Notes: generated from the sequence alone by a model not told the origin. A stretch of DNA of 64,000 bases from an uncultured Bacteroides sp. (GCA_944322285.1 CALUOR010000097.1:1-64000), one strand, 5' to 3'. Positions 45,095 through 53,725 are shown, numbered from the stretch's first letter. Numbers and translations are program-made.

Positions 45095-45388
45095 TTATCT
45101 TTGCTCTCTGAAGTGGTTCTCCAATACTTCCGTTAGTTCTTTTATCTTCTCGGTATAAGGAGTTGTGTCGTTACGGCCCTTCTGTTGCAATACTTCCAGC
45201 GCAAACTGGAAGGCTACCATGCCTAGCGTCACCTCGTTTGGTAATTCCTTATAGAATCTCCGATACGCATTTGCTCTCATATCTACCCGTTTGGCGGCTT
45301 CCCTTACCAATGCTTCTTGGTTGCGGTCAATGGTGAGGGGATAAGAAACTCCCGCCATTGTCAGGTTAATATTTATTTTATCGTCCAT
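45095..45388 (-). CDS. zapA: Cell division protein ZapA
   Basis: Small Z-ring stabiliser of 97 residues. The N-terminal beta-alpha fold (ININLTMAGVSYPLTIDRNQ) is followed by the long helix (EALVREAAKRVDMRANAYRR) and a predicted coiled coil through to the C-terminus. The length is typical. It starts 15 nt after the upstream coiled-coil gene, so both may act at the division septum. Confidence 0.9.
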   Translation of the reverse strand: MDDKININLTMAGVSYPLTIDRNQEALVREAAKRVDMRANAYRRFYKELPNEVTLGMVAFQFALEVLQQKGRNDTTPYTEKIKELTEVLENHFREQR

Positions 45389-45403
45389 ACATCCTCTTTC
45401 CTT

Positions 45404-45697
45404 TTATTCATTTAACAAAGCGATGCATTTATCGACTTCACGCACTAATTTTGACAATCGCAGTTTCGTCTCTTTCACGTCACTGCCGTTAAGGCTGATT
45501 GTCGTAGCTGTTTTTAGGTCAGTGTATTGTCTTTCCAGCTCTTTATAGGCTTCTTGAGTCCTTTGATGTTCCTCTTCTTCGTGCGCCAAGGCTTGCTTTA
45601 AATCAGCGTTTTCGCGCTTTAATTCATCGTGCAGATAGATTAAATGTCGCAGTCTGGCTTCAAAGGTATTCAATAGCTCTTTTTCTTCGTCTGTCAT
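45404..45697 (-). CDS. Short coiled-coil protein upstream of zapA
   Basis: Cytoplasmic protein of 97 residues, almost all coiled coil (LRHLIYLHDELKRENADLKQ, AYKELERQYTDLKTATTISL). Its size and fold resemble ZapB, a partner of ZapA, but the similarity is structural and I cannot claim homology. The ATG at 45697 is chosen because upstream sequence to 45760 contains the promoter. First gene of the zapA-rny group. Confidence 0.75.
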   Translation of the reverse strand: MTDEEKELLNTFEARLRHLIYLHDELKRENADLKQALAHEEEEHQRTQEAYKELERQYTDLKTATTISLNGSDVKETKLRLSKLVREVDKCIALLNE

Positions 45698-45717
45698 TAC
45701 TACACCAAAATTGTACA

Positions 45718-45725
45718 CAAAAATA
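45718..45725 (-). promoter_or_regulatory. Promoter -7 box of the zapA group
   Basis: On the minus strand TATTTTTG, about 20 nt before the coiled-coil gene start, giving a very short leader. Confidence 0.5.
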
Positions 45726-45842
45726 CAATTTACTTGTATATTACAAAAATTTTTCGGCAAAAAATGTCATTTTCTTCTGTAATATTTCTTTTTTCTCCCC
45801 TTTCTTATATATAATTATGGTGTAAGCGTGGTGAAGAAGCTT

Positions 45843-46817
45843 TTATTTACTTAGCGTCAGATGTAACCATCCCCAAAGTCCCAATACAATGACAAGCAGC
45901 GTCTGGATGCCATGCACGATAAGGGCGAAGAGGGCGGCGTCCGTATCACTTACCCCGTAGAGCATCATCATGGTGATGACGGCAAAATGCCACGGGCCGG
46001 CACCATTTGGGGTGGGCACAATGATGGCGAACGTTCCGGCTACAAACATCACAAGTCCTGCCTGGAAGCCTAACTCTTCAGTAAACGGAAAGCAGAAAAA
46101 CGTTAAGTAGAAGTGCAGGAAATAGCATATCCACAAAAGAAGCGTATAGAGCAGATAGAGGGGAATGTTACGTACATGCCGGAGCGAAAGGATGCCTTGC
46201 CATACATCGAGCGCAATGCCTTTGACGCGTTCAAAGAAGGAAAGCATGCGTGCCAAGTAAACCAAGAGGACGATAACTCCCACTACACAGAACAGAGCCA
46301 CGTAAAACCAAGGCGAGCCGAGCAGGTGAACGAACGAAGGCATTTTAGTGCCTGTTTGTCGAAAGAAAGTGAGGAACACCGGGAACTCGAGTCCTAAGGT
46401 AATGCCCGTAATGAGCAAAATACTCAAGGTGTCTGCCAAACGTTCGGTCACCACCGTTCCCAGCGACTTGGAGAATGGCACCTGGTCATAGCGCGACAAG
46501 AGACCGCAACGAGACACCTCTCCAATGCGCGGCACCACTAAGCTGGCCGCGTATGACACGCAGACGGCATCCACACAACGCTGTGCCTGAGGATTGATGC
46601 CTAAAGGTTCGAGCATCTGACGCCACCGGTAACCTCGTACCACATTGCTTAGCACACCAAACAGGAGCGAAAGCGCCATCCAGTCCCAGCGGAGACCGTG
46701 CGCCAGTGTCTCGCCCGTGCGGGCAAAGTCGAAATCGCGGTATACCCAATAGAGGATAAACGCTCCCAAAAGGATGGGTAAAACGATTTTTGCGGTCCTC
46801 GCCAACACTTTCTTCAT
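45843..46817 (-). CDS. Lysylphosphatidylglycerol synthase TM region/UPF0104 family protein
   Basis: Integral membrane protein of 324 residues with about eight helices. The RGYRWRQML and RIGEVSRCGLLSRYDQVPFSKSLG segments, and the late VPTPNGAGPWHFAV, mark the UPF0104 family, the flippase-like half of MprF. Only the membrane domain is present, with no synthase domain, so lipid translocation rather than lysylation is the likely role. It is divergent from rsmA. Confidence 0.88.
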   Translation of the reverse strand: MKKVLARTAKIVLPILLGAFILYWVYRDFDFARTGETLAHGLRWDWMALSLLFGVLSNVVRGYRWRQMLEPLGINPQAQRCVDAVCVSYAASLVVPRIGEVSRCGLLSRYDQVPFSKSLGTVVTERLADTLSILLITGITLGLEFPVFLTFFRQTGTKMPSFVHLLGSPWFYVALFCVVGVIVLLVYLARMLSFFERVKGIALDVWQGILSLRHVRNIPLYLLYTLLLWICYFLHFYLTFFCFPFTEELGFQAGLVMFVAGTFAIIVPTPNGAGPWHFAVITMMMLYGVSDTDAALFALIVHGIQTLLVIVLGLWGWLHLTLSK

Positions 46818-46830
46818 GCGCTAACTATTA

Positions 46831-46861
46831 ATTCTTCATTCATCATTCTTCATTCTTCAAG
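46831..46861. repeat. ATTCTTCATTC direct repeats
   Basis: ATTCTTCATTC occurs at 46831-46841 and 46845-46855, and ATTCTTCA again at 46852-46859. The same word in the other orientation appears near 22940, 52880 and 59865. Confidence 0.6.
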
Positions 46862-46870
46862 GAAAAGAGC

Positions 46871-46878
46871 TACCTTTG
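46871..46878 (+). promoter_or_regulatory. Promoter -7 box of rsmA
   Basis: TACCTTTG fits TAnnTTTG, 31 nt before the rsmA start. Confidence 0.5.
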
Positions 46879-46909
46879 TGGGGTGCAAAAATACTAATTA
46901 ACTTGATAC

Positions 46910-47710
46910 ATGAGATTGGTTAAGCCTAAAAAGTTTCTCGGCCAGCATTTCCTGAAGGATTTGAGCGTGGCGCGGGACATAGCCGACACCGTGGACGCAT
47001 GTCCCGACTTGCCTGTCTTAGAAGTAGGCCCGGGTATGGGAGTGCTCACCCAGTTCCTGTTGACCAAAGGACGCAAGCTGAAGGTGGTGGAAGTGGATTA
47101 TGAATCCGTGGCCTATTTGCGAGAGGCCTATCCGGAGTTGGAGGATGACATCATTGAGGATGATTTCCTGAAGATGAACCTTGCGCGCCTTTTCGAAGGG
47201 CAGCCTTTTGTGCTGACAGGCAATTATCCGTATAACATCTCCAGCCAGATATTTTTCAAGATGCTGGATAATAAGGAACTTATTCCTTGTTGCACGGGCA
47301 TGATACAGAAAGAAGTGGCCGAGCGCATCGCCGCGGGGCCGGGAAGCAAGACGTATGGCATATTGAGCGTGCTGATTCAGGCATGGTATAAAGTGGAGTA
47401 TCTGTTTACCGTACACGAACATGTATTCAATCCGCCTCCCAAGGTGAAGAGTGCCGTCATCCGCATGACGCGCAACGAAACGCAAGAACTGGGTTGCGAT
47501 GAAAAGCTGTTTAAGCAAGTGGTGAAGACTACTTTCAACCAACGCCGGAAGACGTTGCGCAACTCCATCAAGCCTCTGTTGGGCAAAGATTGCGCGATGA
47601 CGCAAGATCCGCTCTTTGACCGGCGACCCGAACAGCTGTCCGTGCAGGAGTTTGTAGACTTGACTAATCTGGTGATGAGCCGATGTCCGAATGACGCATT
47701 GGCTGATTGA
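46910..47710 (+). CDS. rsmA: 16S rRNA dimethyladenosine transferase
   Basis: Dimethylates two adjacent adenines near the 3' end of 16S rRNA (KsgA); 266 residues. The SAM motif is VLEVGPGMGVLTQFLL and the catalytic NxPY is NYPYNIS (~residue 110). The C-terminal region has FNQRRKTLRNSIKPLL, typical of the family. mgtE follows 22 nt later and may be co-transcribed. Confidence 0.96.
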   Translation: MRLVKPKKFLGQHFLKDLSVARDIADTVDACPDLPVLEVGPGMGVLTQFLLTKGRKLKVVEVDYESVAYLREAYPELEDDIIEDDFLKMNLARLFEGQPFVLTGNYPYNISSQIFFKMLDNKELIPCCTGMIQKEVAERIAAGPGSKTYGILSVLIQAWYKVEYLFTVHEHVFNPPPKVKSAVIRMTRNETQELGCDEKLFKQVVKTTFNQRRKTLRNSIKPLLGKDCAMTQDPLFDRRPEQLSVQEFVDLTNLVMSRCPNDALAD

Positions 47711-47732
47711 CACATTAGCACATTGAATAGGT

Positions 47733-49079
47733 ATGGAAATAGACGAAGAATACATTGAGAAGGTCAAGGCGCTCATCGCGCAGAAGGATGCCGAGAAGGT
47801 GGTGGCGTGTCTGAAGGACTTGCATCCTGCGGACATCGCCGAGTTGTGCAACGACCTCGACATAGAAGGCGCCCGCTTTGTCTACCGCCTCCTGGATAAC
47901 GAAACCGCCGCCGATGTGTTGGTGGAGATGGACGAGGATTTCCGGAAAGAACTGCTTGATGCTCTGCCTTCCGAAACCATCGCCAAGCGTTTCGTGGATT
48001 ACATGGATACGGACGACGCCGTAGACTTGATGCGTGACCTGGATGAGGACAAGCAGGAAGAAGTGCTTTCGCACATTGAGGATATTGAGCAGGCGGGCGA
48101 CATCGTGGACTTGTTGAAGTATGACGAGGACACGGCTGGCGGATTGATGGGCACGGAAATGGTGACCGTGAACGAGAACTGGAGTATGCCCGAGTGTTTG
48201 AAGGAGATGCGTATGCAGGCCGAGCAACTGGACGAAATCTACTACGTTTATGTCATTGACGACGATGAACGCTTGCAAGGCGTATTCCCTTTGAAGAAGA
48301 TGATAACCTCGCCTTCCGTATCGAAAGTGAAACACGTGATGAAGAAAGACCCGATTGTAGTACACGTAGATACGCCCATAGACGAAGTGGTGCAGACTAT
48401 TGAAAAGTATGACCTTGTGGCCTTGCCCGTAGTGGACAGTATCGGTCGGTTGGTGGGACAGATTACCGTAGACGACGTCATGGACGAGGTCCGCGAACAG
48501 TCGGAACGCGACTATCAGTTGGCGTCTGGTCTTTCGCAGGATGTAGAAACTAACGATAATGTGGTGCGCCAGACTACGGCACGCCTTCCTTGGTTGCTCA
48601 TCGGTATGCTGGGTGGTATAGGTAACTCTATGATTCTGGGTAATTTTGATACCACCTTTGCAGCCCATCCTGAGATGGCGCTTTACATTCCGCTGATTGG
48701 TGGTACGGGCGGAAACGTGGGTACGCAATCGTCCGCCATCGTGGTGCAGGGACTTGCCAACAGTTCGCTCGATGCCAAGAACACTTTTAAGCAGGTGTTG
48801 AAAGAGTCTGTAGTGGCTTGTATCAACGCTACTATTATATCTTTGTTGGTATATGTTTATAACTTTATCCGCTATGGCGGGGCAGCTACGGTCACTTATT
48901 CCGTGTCTATCAGTCTTTTTGCCGTAGTGATGTTCGCTTCCATCTTCGGTACTTTGGTGCCCATGACGCTGGAGAAGCTGAAGATAGATCCCGCTATCGC
49001 TACCGGACCTTTTATCTCCATAACAAATGACATTATCGGTATGTTGCTCTACATGGGCATTACGGTGCTGTTGGCATAG
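47733..49079 (+). CDS. mgtE: Magnesium transporter MgtE
   Basis: Magnesium channel of 448 residues. An N-terminal helical domain rich in Asp/Glu (residues 1-130) is followed by a tandem CBS pair (~135-255, e.g. VVHVDTPIDEVVQTIEKYDL, ALPVVDSIGRLVGQITVDDV) that closes the pore when magnesium is bound. Five transmembrane helices follow, including the family motif PLIGGTGGNVGTQSSAIVVQ, ending at VLLA. Order and length are typical. Confidence 0.95.
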   Translation: MEIDEEYIEKVKALIAQKDAEKVVACLKDLHPADIAELCNDLDIEGARFVYRLLDNETAADVLVEMDEDFRKELLDALPSETIAKRFVDYMDTDDAVDLMRDLDEDKQEEVLSHIEDIEQAGDIVDLLKYDEDTAGGLMGTEMVTVNENWSMPECLKEMRMQAEQLDEIYYVYVIDDDERLQGVFPLKKMITSPSVSKVKHVMKKDPIVVHVDTPIDEVVQTIEKYDLVALPVVDSIGRLVGQITVDDVMDEVREQSERDYQLASGLSQDVETNDNVVRQTTARLPWLLIGMLGGIGNSMILGNFDTTFAAHPEMALYIPLIGGTGGNVGTQSSAIVVQGLANSSLDAKNTFKQVLKESVVACINATIISLLVYVYNFIRYGGAATVTYSVSISLFAVVMFASIFGTLVPMTLEKLKIDPAIATGPFISITNDIIGMLLYMGITVLLA

Positions 49080-49220
49080 CTTTTGAAAGAAAAACGAGTG
49101 TGACTCTAAAAATATTTAAGAAAAAAGTATGAAGTAATTGTTTTATTTCATTAATTTGTACTCAATTAGTGATGTAACCCCGAACGGGAAAGCTTACCCG
49201 TTTCCTAAATAAGAAATGCA

Positions 49221-51077
49221 ATGACGGACACTCATGACACTAATCTCCCCGAAAAGCCGGTGGAGTTAGAAGAAGAAAAGAAAACAACAGAAGTTTCGGA
49301 ACCCATACAGTTGGAAACTTCTGCTGAAGAAATGGTTGTGGAAACTCAACAGGAAGAAGCGCTGCAACGCCTTACCAAGGAAGATGTGATAAATAAGTTG
49401 AAAAACATTTCTGAACACATGGATGAGGTGGCGCGAGCTGAGGTAGACAGTTTGAAGCAGATATTCTACAAATTGCACAATGCTGAACGGGAAGCCGCTA
49501 AGCGGAGATTTGTGGAAGAAGGTGGTACTGTGGAAGATTTTGCGCCTCAACCGGATCCTCAGGAAGAGGAAATGAAGCGTATAATGTCCGTTATTAGGGA
49601 GAAAAGAAACGAGCAGGCAGCCGAGTTGGAAAGACAGAAGGAGATGAATTTGCAAGTCAAACTTTCTATTATAGAAGAATTGAAAGATTTGTTGGAATCG
49701 CCTGAAGACGCCAATAAAAATTACACGGAGTTCAAACGCTTGCAACAGCAATGGAACGAAATAAAGCTTGTGCCACAAGCCAATGTGAACGAGTTATGGA
49801 AGAACTATCAACTCTATGTGGAGAAGTTTTATGACTTGTTGAAGTTGAATAATGAGTTCCGCGAATATGATTTCAAAAAGAATCTGGAGATAAAGACACG
49901 TTTGTGTGAGGCGGCAGAAAAATTGGCGGAGGAACCGGATGTCGTGTCAGCTTTCTTCCAATTGCAAAAACTTCATCAAGATTTTAAGGAAACCGGTCCT
50001 GTGGCCAAGGAGTTGCGTGATGAGATCTGGGCGCGTTTCAAGGCGGCTTCAACGGTAGTGAATCGGCGTCACCAGCAGTATTATGATGCGTTGAAAGAAG
50101 CTGAACAGAATAATCTGGATCAGAAAACGGTTATCTGCGAAATTGTGGAAGGTATTGACTATGCCCAATTGACAAACTTTACCGCATGGGAAAACAAGAC
50201 TCAAGAAGTCATTGCTTTGCAAAATAAGTGGAAAACCATCGGCTATGCTCCGCAAAAGATGAACGTGAAGATTTTTGAGCGATTCCGCACGGCTTGTGAT
50301 GAATTCTTCCGTAAAAAAAGCGAATTCTTTAAGGCAACTAAAGAGCGGATGAGTGAGAATCTGGAAAAGAAACGGGCTTTGTGCGAGAAAGCGGAAGCTT
50401 TGAAGGATAGTACCGACTGGAAGAACGCAGCCGAAGCTTTTGTCAAACTTCAGAAAGAATGGAAAACTATTGGTCCGGTGGCTAAGAAATATTCAGATGG
50501 AGTATGGAAACGTTTTATTGGTGCTTGTGATTATTTCTTTGAGCAGAAAAACAAGGCTACAGCATCTCAACGTACTGTAGAACAAGAAAATTTGGATAAG
50601 AAACGTGCGATAATAGAAAAACTGGCGAGCATAGAAGAGAATATGGATTCTGAAAAAGCAGCACAGTTGGTTCGTGATTTGATGAAGGAGTGGAATGCAG
50701 TAGGCTTTGTCCCCTTTAAGGATAAAGATAAAATCTACAAACAATATCATGCGCAGGTGGACAAGTTGTTTGAACGCTTCAATATTAGTGCTTCCAATAA
50801 GAAGTTGAGCAGTTTTAAGAGTGTTGTCAACTCCATGCAGGAGGGGGGGATGCAAACGTTGTATCGAGAGCGTGAGCGTTTGGCGCGCACTTACGAAAAC
50901 ATGAAGGGTGAGCTTCAAACCTACGAAAATAATCTAGGCTTTCTGAACGCTTCTTCCAAAAAAGGGAATAGTTTGCTGAACGAAATAAACCGTAAGGTGG
51001 AAAAATTGAAAGCGGACATCGAGTTGGTAAAAGAGAAACTGAAAGTGATAGACGAAAGCATTCAGGGTCAAAATTAA
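49221..51077 (+). CDS. DUF349 repeat protein
   Basis: Cytoplasmic protein of 618 residues made of repeated helical DUF349 units. Each repeat has the pattern LQ..W...GP/V(A)K....(L/V)W..F: LQQQWNEIKLVPQANVNELW, LHQDFKETGPVAKELRDEIW, LQNKWKTIGYAPQKMNVKIF, LQKEWKTIGPVAKKYSDGVW and LMKEWNAVGFVPFKDKDKIY, so at least five. The ends are long acidic and coiled-coil stretches. The function is unknown; DUF349 proteins have been linked to RNA or membrane stress in other bacteria. It has its own terminator, and a 6-bp hairpin (AACGGG/CCCGTT) sits in the leader at 49183-49202. Confidence 0.88.
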   Translation: MTDTHDTNLPEKPVELEEEKKTTEVSEPIQLETSAEEMVVETQQEEALQRLTKEDVINKLKNISEHMDEVARAEVDSLKQIFYKLHNAEREAAKRRFVEEGGTVEDFAPQPDPQEEEMKRIMSVIREKRNEQAAELERQKEMNLQVKLSIIEELKDLLESPEDANKNYTEFKRLQQQWNEIKLVPQANVNELWKNYQLYVEKFYDLLKLNNEFREYDFKKNLEIKTRLCEAAEKLAEEPDVVSAFFQLQKLHQDFKETGPVAKELRDEIWARFKAASTVVNRRHQQYYDALKEAEQNNLDQKTVICEIVEGIDYAQLTNFTAWENKTQEVIALQNKWKTIGYAPQKMNVKIFERFRTACDEFFRKKSEFFKATKERMSENLEKKRALCEKAEALKDSTDWKNAAEAFVKLQKEWKTIGPVAKKYSDGVWKRFIGACDYFFEQKNKATASQRTVEQENLDKKRAIIEKLASIEENMDSEKAAQLVRDLMKEWNAVGFVPFKDKDKIYKQYHAQVDKLFERFNISASNKKLSSFKSVVNSMQEGGMQTLYRERERLARTYENMKGELQTYENNLGFLNASSKKGNSLLNEINRKVEKLKADIELVKEKLKVIDESIQGQN

Positions 51078-51111
51078 TAGTGTTTGTTAGGCTTTGCATA
51101 AAGAGTCATGT

Positions 51112-51145
51112 AGCCAAGCGTCGAAATAAAGACGCTTGGCTTTTA
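51112..51145 (+). terminator. Terminator of the DUF349 gene
   Basis: Perfect 11-bp stem AGCCAAGCGTC/GACGCTTGGCT with an 8-nt loop and TTTT. Confidence 0.9.
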
Positions 51146-51252
51146 ATTCTATTTATTCTGTATGAAAATTGGATTGTGTGGCTTTTTGATTAGAATGTTG
51201 TACGTATTACCGTTTTTGTGACAAAAAAGTGTTTTCATATTAAAAAAATAAT

Positions 51253-51260
51253 TATCTTTG
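51253..51260 (+). promoter_or_regulatory. Promoter -7 box of the DUF5723 gene
   Basis: TATCTTTG fits TAnnTTTG, 57 nt before the start at 51318. Confidence 0.5.
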
Positions 51261-51317
51261 CCACATCTTTTATAAAAGAATTTGAAGAGTATTAATGTAT
51301 CCAATTTTTATTAGACT

Positions 51318-52688
51318 ATGAAACTTGCAAAGCGTTTGTGGATTGTGGTGGTTTGCACAATCTTTTCTGTTACGGGTTTTGCCCAAAGCCGTACGGGTTA
51401 TTTCAATGACAATCTTCATTTAAGTAATCGTTTGAATCCGGCCGTTTTGCCTACAGCAGGCTATTTTTCCATGCCGGTATTGGGCTTGATTGACTTTGGT
51501 TTGTCGTCTGACTTTAAGAATTTCTCAACGTTGGTCAATGCACTTTCTACAGATGAAGGTATTTTGGAAGATGATGATTTTTACAACTCGTTGAAGAAAG
51601 ACAATCGGCTGGATTTGAACATGAAGATGGACATCATCTCTTTAGGATGGTGGAAAGGAAAAAACTTCTGGAGTGTTAATGTCGGCTTAAAGCTCAATGC
51701 CGGTGCTTCTTTGCCAAAGTCTTTGCTCGACTTTGCGAGACAAAGTGCTCGTTATGGCGAAGGTTCTATTTCCATGGTGCCAAATGCGGACATTCAGAAC
51801 TTAACGATGAAGCTGAAAGGCTATACGGATATAGGCGTCGGTTACTCTCGCCGCATCAACGAGAAATTTACAATAGGTGGACGTGCTAAGGTGCTTTTAG
51901 GTTGGGCCAATGTAGATTTGGGCGTTGACAACTTTGAATTAGACCTTGATGATCTGCCCAGTAATCCGGATAATCCAAGCAGTTGGGATCCGAATAGAAA
52001 ATACGAAGGGCACACCGCAGCGCAAGCGCATGTCAAGACTTCTTACAAAGGTGGTGGATTGGAGTACAATCCGGATGGAAGTGTGAAGGAGTTCGCATTA
52101 GATGGTTTTGGAGTAGCCGGATATGGTGTAGGCTTCGATTTGGGTGTAACTTATTCTCCGATTAAACATCTTACGCTTTCTGCGGCCGTGCAAGATTTAG
52201 GCTTTCTGAAATGGCAAAAGAGTTCTACTTCTATAGCTACGGCTAACCATAGCGAGAACATCGTGCTGAGTATTGATAATTATGACGATTATTTAAGTGA
52301 TGATGTATTCGACTTGGATAAATATAACCTGAAAGAGGATGAAAGCGAAAGCTATACCACAGGTTTGGGCACGACCATGATGTTGGGTGGTGAATACCGT
52401 TTGGGTGCTAAAGAGCAGTTTAGTGTGGGTGCCTTGTATTCTCTCCGGTTTGCTGAGTTGCACAATGTTTCCACTATTAGCGCGATAGTAGGTTATGTTC
52501 CGGCTTCAGCCTTTAATGTTTCTGCTAGTTATTCCTACATGCAACACACGGGTAATGTGTTGGGTGCCATGCTTAAACTGGGTGGTACATTCTTAGGTGC
52601 GGAATATGCTTTTGCCGGTCCGCAAACCTCTTATAATTTCTATATAGGTATGTCGTTCACGCTTGGTAAACGCAGTGCCGACAGATAA
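51318..52688 (+). CDS. DUF5723 family outer-membrane protein
   Basis: Exported protein of 456 residues with a signal peptide (residues 1-22, ending GFAQ). The mature part begins with RTGYFNDNLHLSNRLNPAVL, typical of DUF5723, and continues with repeated amphipathic strands and turn glycines (YTDIGVGYSRRINEKFTIGG, YGVGFDLGVTYSPIKHLTLS), ending YNFYIGMSFTLGKR. It is probably a FadL- or PorV-like beta-barrel. It stands alone between its promoter and terminator. Substrate unknown. Confidence 0.87.
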   Translation: MKLAKRLWIVVVCTIFSVTGFAQSRTGYFNDNLHLSNRLNPAVLPTAGYFSMPVLGLIDFGLSSDFKNFSTLVNALSTDEGILEDDDFYNSLKKDNRLDLNMKMDIISLGWWKGKNFWSVNVGLKLNAGASLPKSLLDFARQSARYGEGSISMVPNADIQNLTMKLKGYTDIGVGYSRRINEKFTIGGRAKVLLGWANVDLGVDNFELDLDDLPSNPDNPSSWDPNRKYEGHTAAQAHVKTSYKGGGLEYNPDGSVKEFALDGFGVAGYGVGFDLGVTYSPIKHLTLSAAVQDLGFLKWQKSSTSIATANHSENIVLSIDNYDDYLSDDVFDLDKYNLKEDESESYTTGLGTTMMLGGEYRLGAKEQFSVGALYSLRFAELHNVSTISAIVGYVPASAFNVSASYSYMQHTGNVLGAMLKLGGTFLGAEYAFAGPQTSYNFYIGMSFTLGKRSADR

Positions 52689-52710
52689 GGATTAAAGATA
52701 TATAATAATG

Positions 52711-52760
52711 TAGGCGGGCGCATTGCGAATTGTGAGAAAATGCGTCTGCCTATTGTTTTT
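52711..52760 (+). terminator. Terminator of the DUF5723 gene
   Basis: A 14-bp stem (52711-52724 with 52739-52752) including two G-T wobbles, followed by GTTTTT. Confidence 0.8.
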
Positions 52761-52806
52761 ATCTGCCTATCCTTGCTTAAACAGGAAAGTATCATTGCTT
52801 ACTTGT

Positions 52807-52850
52807 CCAACTATCCTTGGATACTTGGCTCTTTATCCAAGGATAGTTGG
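52807..52850. repeat. Perfect 17-bp intergenic hairpin
   Basis: CCAACTATCCTTGGATA (52807-52823) is exactly inverted at 52834-52850 with a 10-nt loop. A partial copy of the word, CTATCCTTG, lies upstream near 52767. No T-tract follows, and a separate terminator already lies at 52711-52760. Confidence 0.8.
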
Positions 52851-52909
52851 GCTTTCATCTTTCATATCTAAATGTAGAATGATGAATGAAAAAAAATAGA
52901 GACGAATTG

Positions 52910-52941
52910 TTGCACCATTTAAAATAAAAAACTTATCTTTG
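52910..52941 (+). promoter_or_regulatory. Promoter upstream of the fold-back region and broken lipoprotein
   Basis: TTG at 52910-52912, 21 nt, then TATCTTTG at 52934-52941. The predicted leader to the ATG at 53262 is about 310 nt, very long for this window. Confidence 0.6.
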
Positions 52942-53026
52942 CTTCGTGACTTTCCGGTGTCAAAGTGTTGAGCCGTTAAAACGGGAAGGACAATATTATT
53001 TACGAAAGGTGTTATTGAAATTACCT

Positions 53027-53180
53027 TCTATTATCAAATCTCGCAAGTTTGTATAATTGGAATGAGGGTAATTCAATAGCACCCACACAGATTTGTACAT
53101 CCATTTAATAGGAGATACAAAGGTGTGGGTGTCTGTTGTTTTATTCATTCCAATGGCAATGCGAGAGCCTGATAATAGGA
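53027..53180. repeat. Long imperfect inverted repeat
   Basis: The left arm (53027-53102) and the reverse complement of the right arm (about 53112-53180) share, in order, CTATTATCA, CTCGCA, TTGGAATGA, CACCCACAC and TTTGTA, roughly 70 percent identical over about 70 nt by eye. Only about 10 nt separate the arms. It looks like a fold-back element or a long structured leader. Confidence 0.7.
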
Positions 53181-53209
53181 TAAAACAATGAGCTTCCCAC
53201 ACCTTTTTT
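53080..53209 (+). promoter_or_regulatory. Candidate transcription attenuator
   Basis: Three mutually complementary segments: CACCCACAC (53080-53088), AAAGGTGTGGGTG (53119-53131) and CCCACACCTTT (53196-53206), the last running into six T (53204-53209). Segment 2 can pair with segment 1 (9 bp perfect) or with segment 3 to give a terminator stem with a U-tract. It lies inside the long leader before the ATG at 53262. No known riboswitch consensus is recognised. Confidence 0.4.
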
Positions 53210-53261
53210 GTGTTTAAACATTTCCGATGGGAACCGGAAAATACAAATTGGTGATGTAACA

Positions 53262-53702
53262 ATGAACAGATTGAAAAAACTTTTTGGGATGGGACTTGCT
53301 GCATGCTCGTTGACTTTGACGTCGTGCGGACTATTGGACACGCCGGAATATCCGGATAGTGATTTTAGCATTGTAGGGGCATGAGAATATTATATTCCAG
53401 CTTTAACAGGTTTGGTACCTGAAAAGGGGCATGTTTACAATGCAGATGGATGGATTATTTTACAGAAGACATGCAGCTCTCTTTTACCTTGAATTCTGAT
53501 AGAGGGGAAGTAAAAGGCTATGGAACCTACAGATATGACAGGCATTGTATACGACTGGGAAGTCCGCGATAAAGTGCTGTACCTTTCGAATGACTCACTG
53601 TCGTTATCCGCTTGGGGAGTGGGACAAAGAGCTGTCCCCAGTAGCGAACGGCTGTTGTTTGTGGATTTTGGTGATGTAGCCTCTCTTTTTACGAGGGAAT
53701 GA
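53262..53702 (+). pseudogene. Broken small lipoprotein gene
   Basis: The ATG at 53262 begins MNRLKKLFGMGLAACSLTLT, a lipoprotein signal ending in SC (Cys22), but a TGA follows at 53382 after 40 codons. Past it, the same frame continues ALTGLVPEKGHVYNADGW until about 53448. The next frame carries MDYFTEDMQLSFTLNSDRGE and KGYGTYRYD (from 53450). The first frame resumes with TGIVYDWEVRDKVLYLSNDS to the stop at 53700. The pieces join into a lipocalin-like lipoprotein of about 145 residues, the size of those at 24344 and 26315. One stop and two frameshifts make it a pseudogene unless these are sequence errors. Confidence 0.7.
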
Positions 53703-53725
53703 CATACATAAAATGAAGCGATTCT

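Noticed and set aside
47715..48728. A 337-codon minus-strand frame opposite rsmA/mgtE
   Set aside because: It is antisense to a clear MgtE coding region, rich in His and Arg without any motif, and has no promoter.
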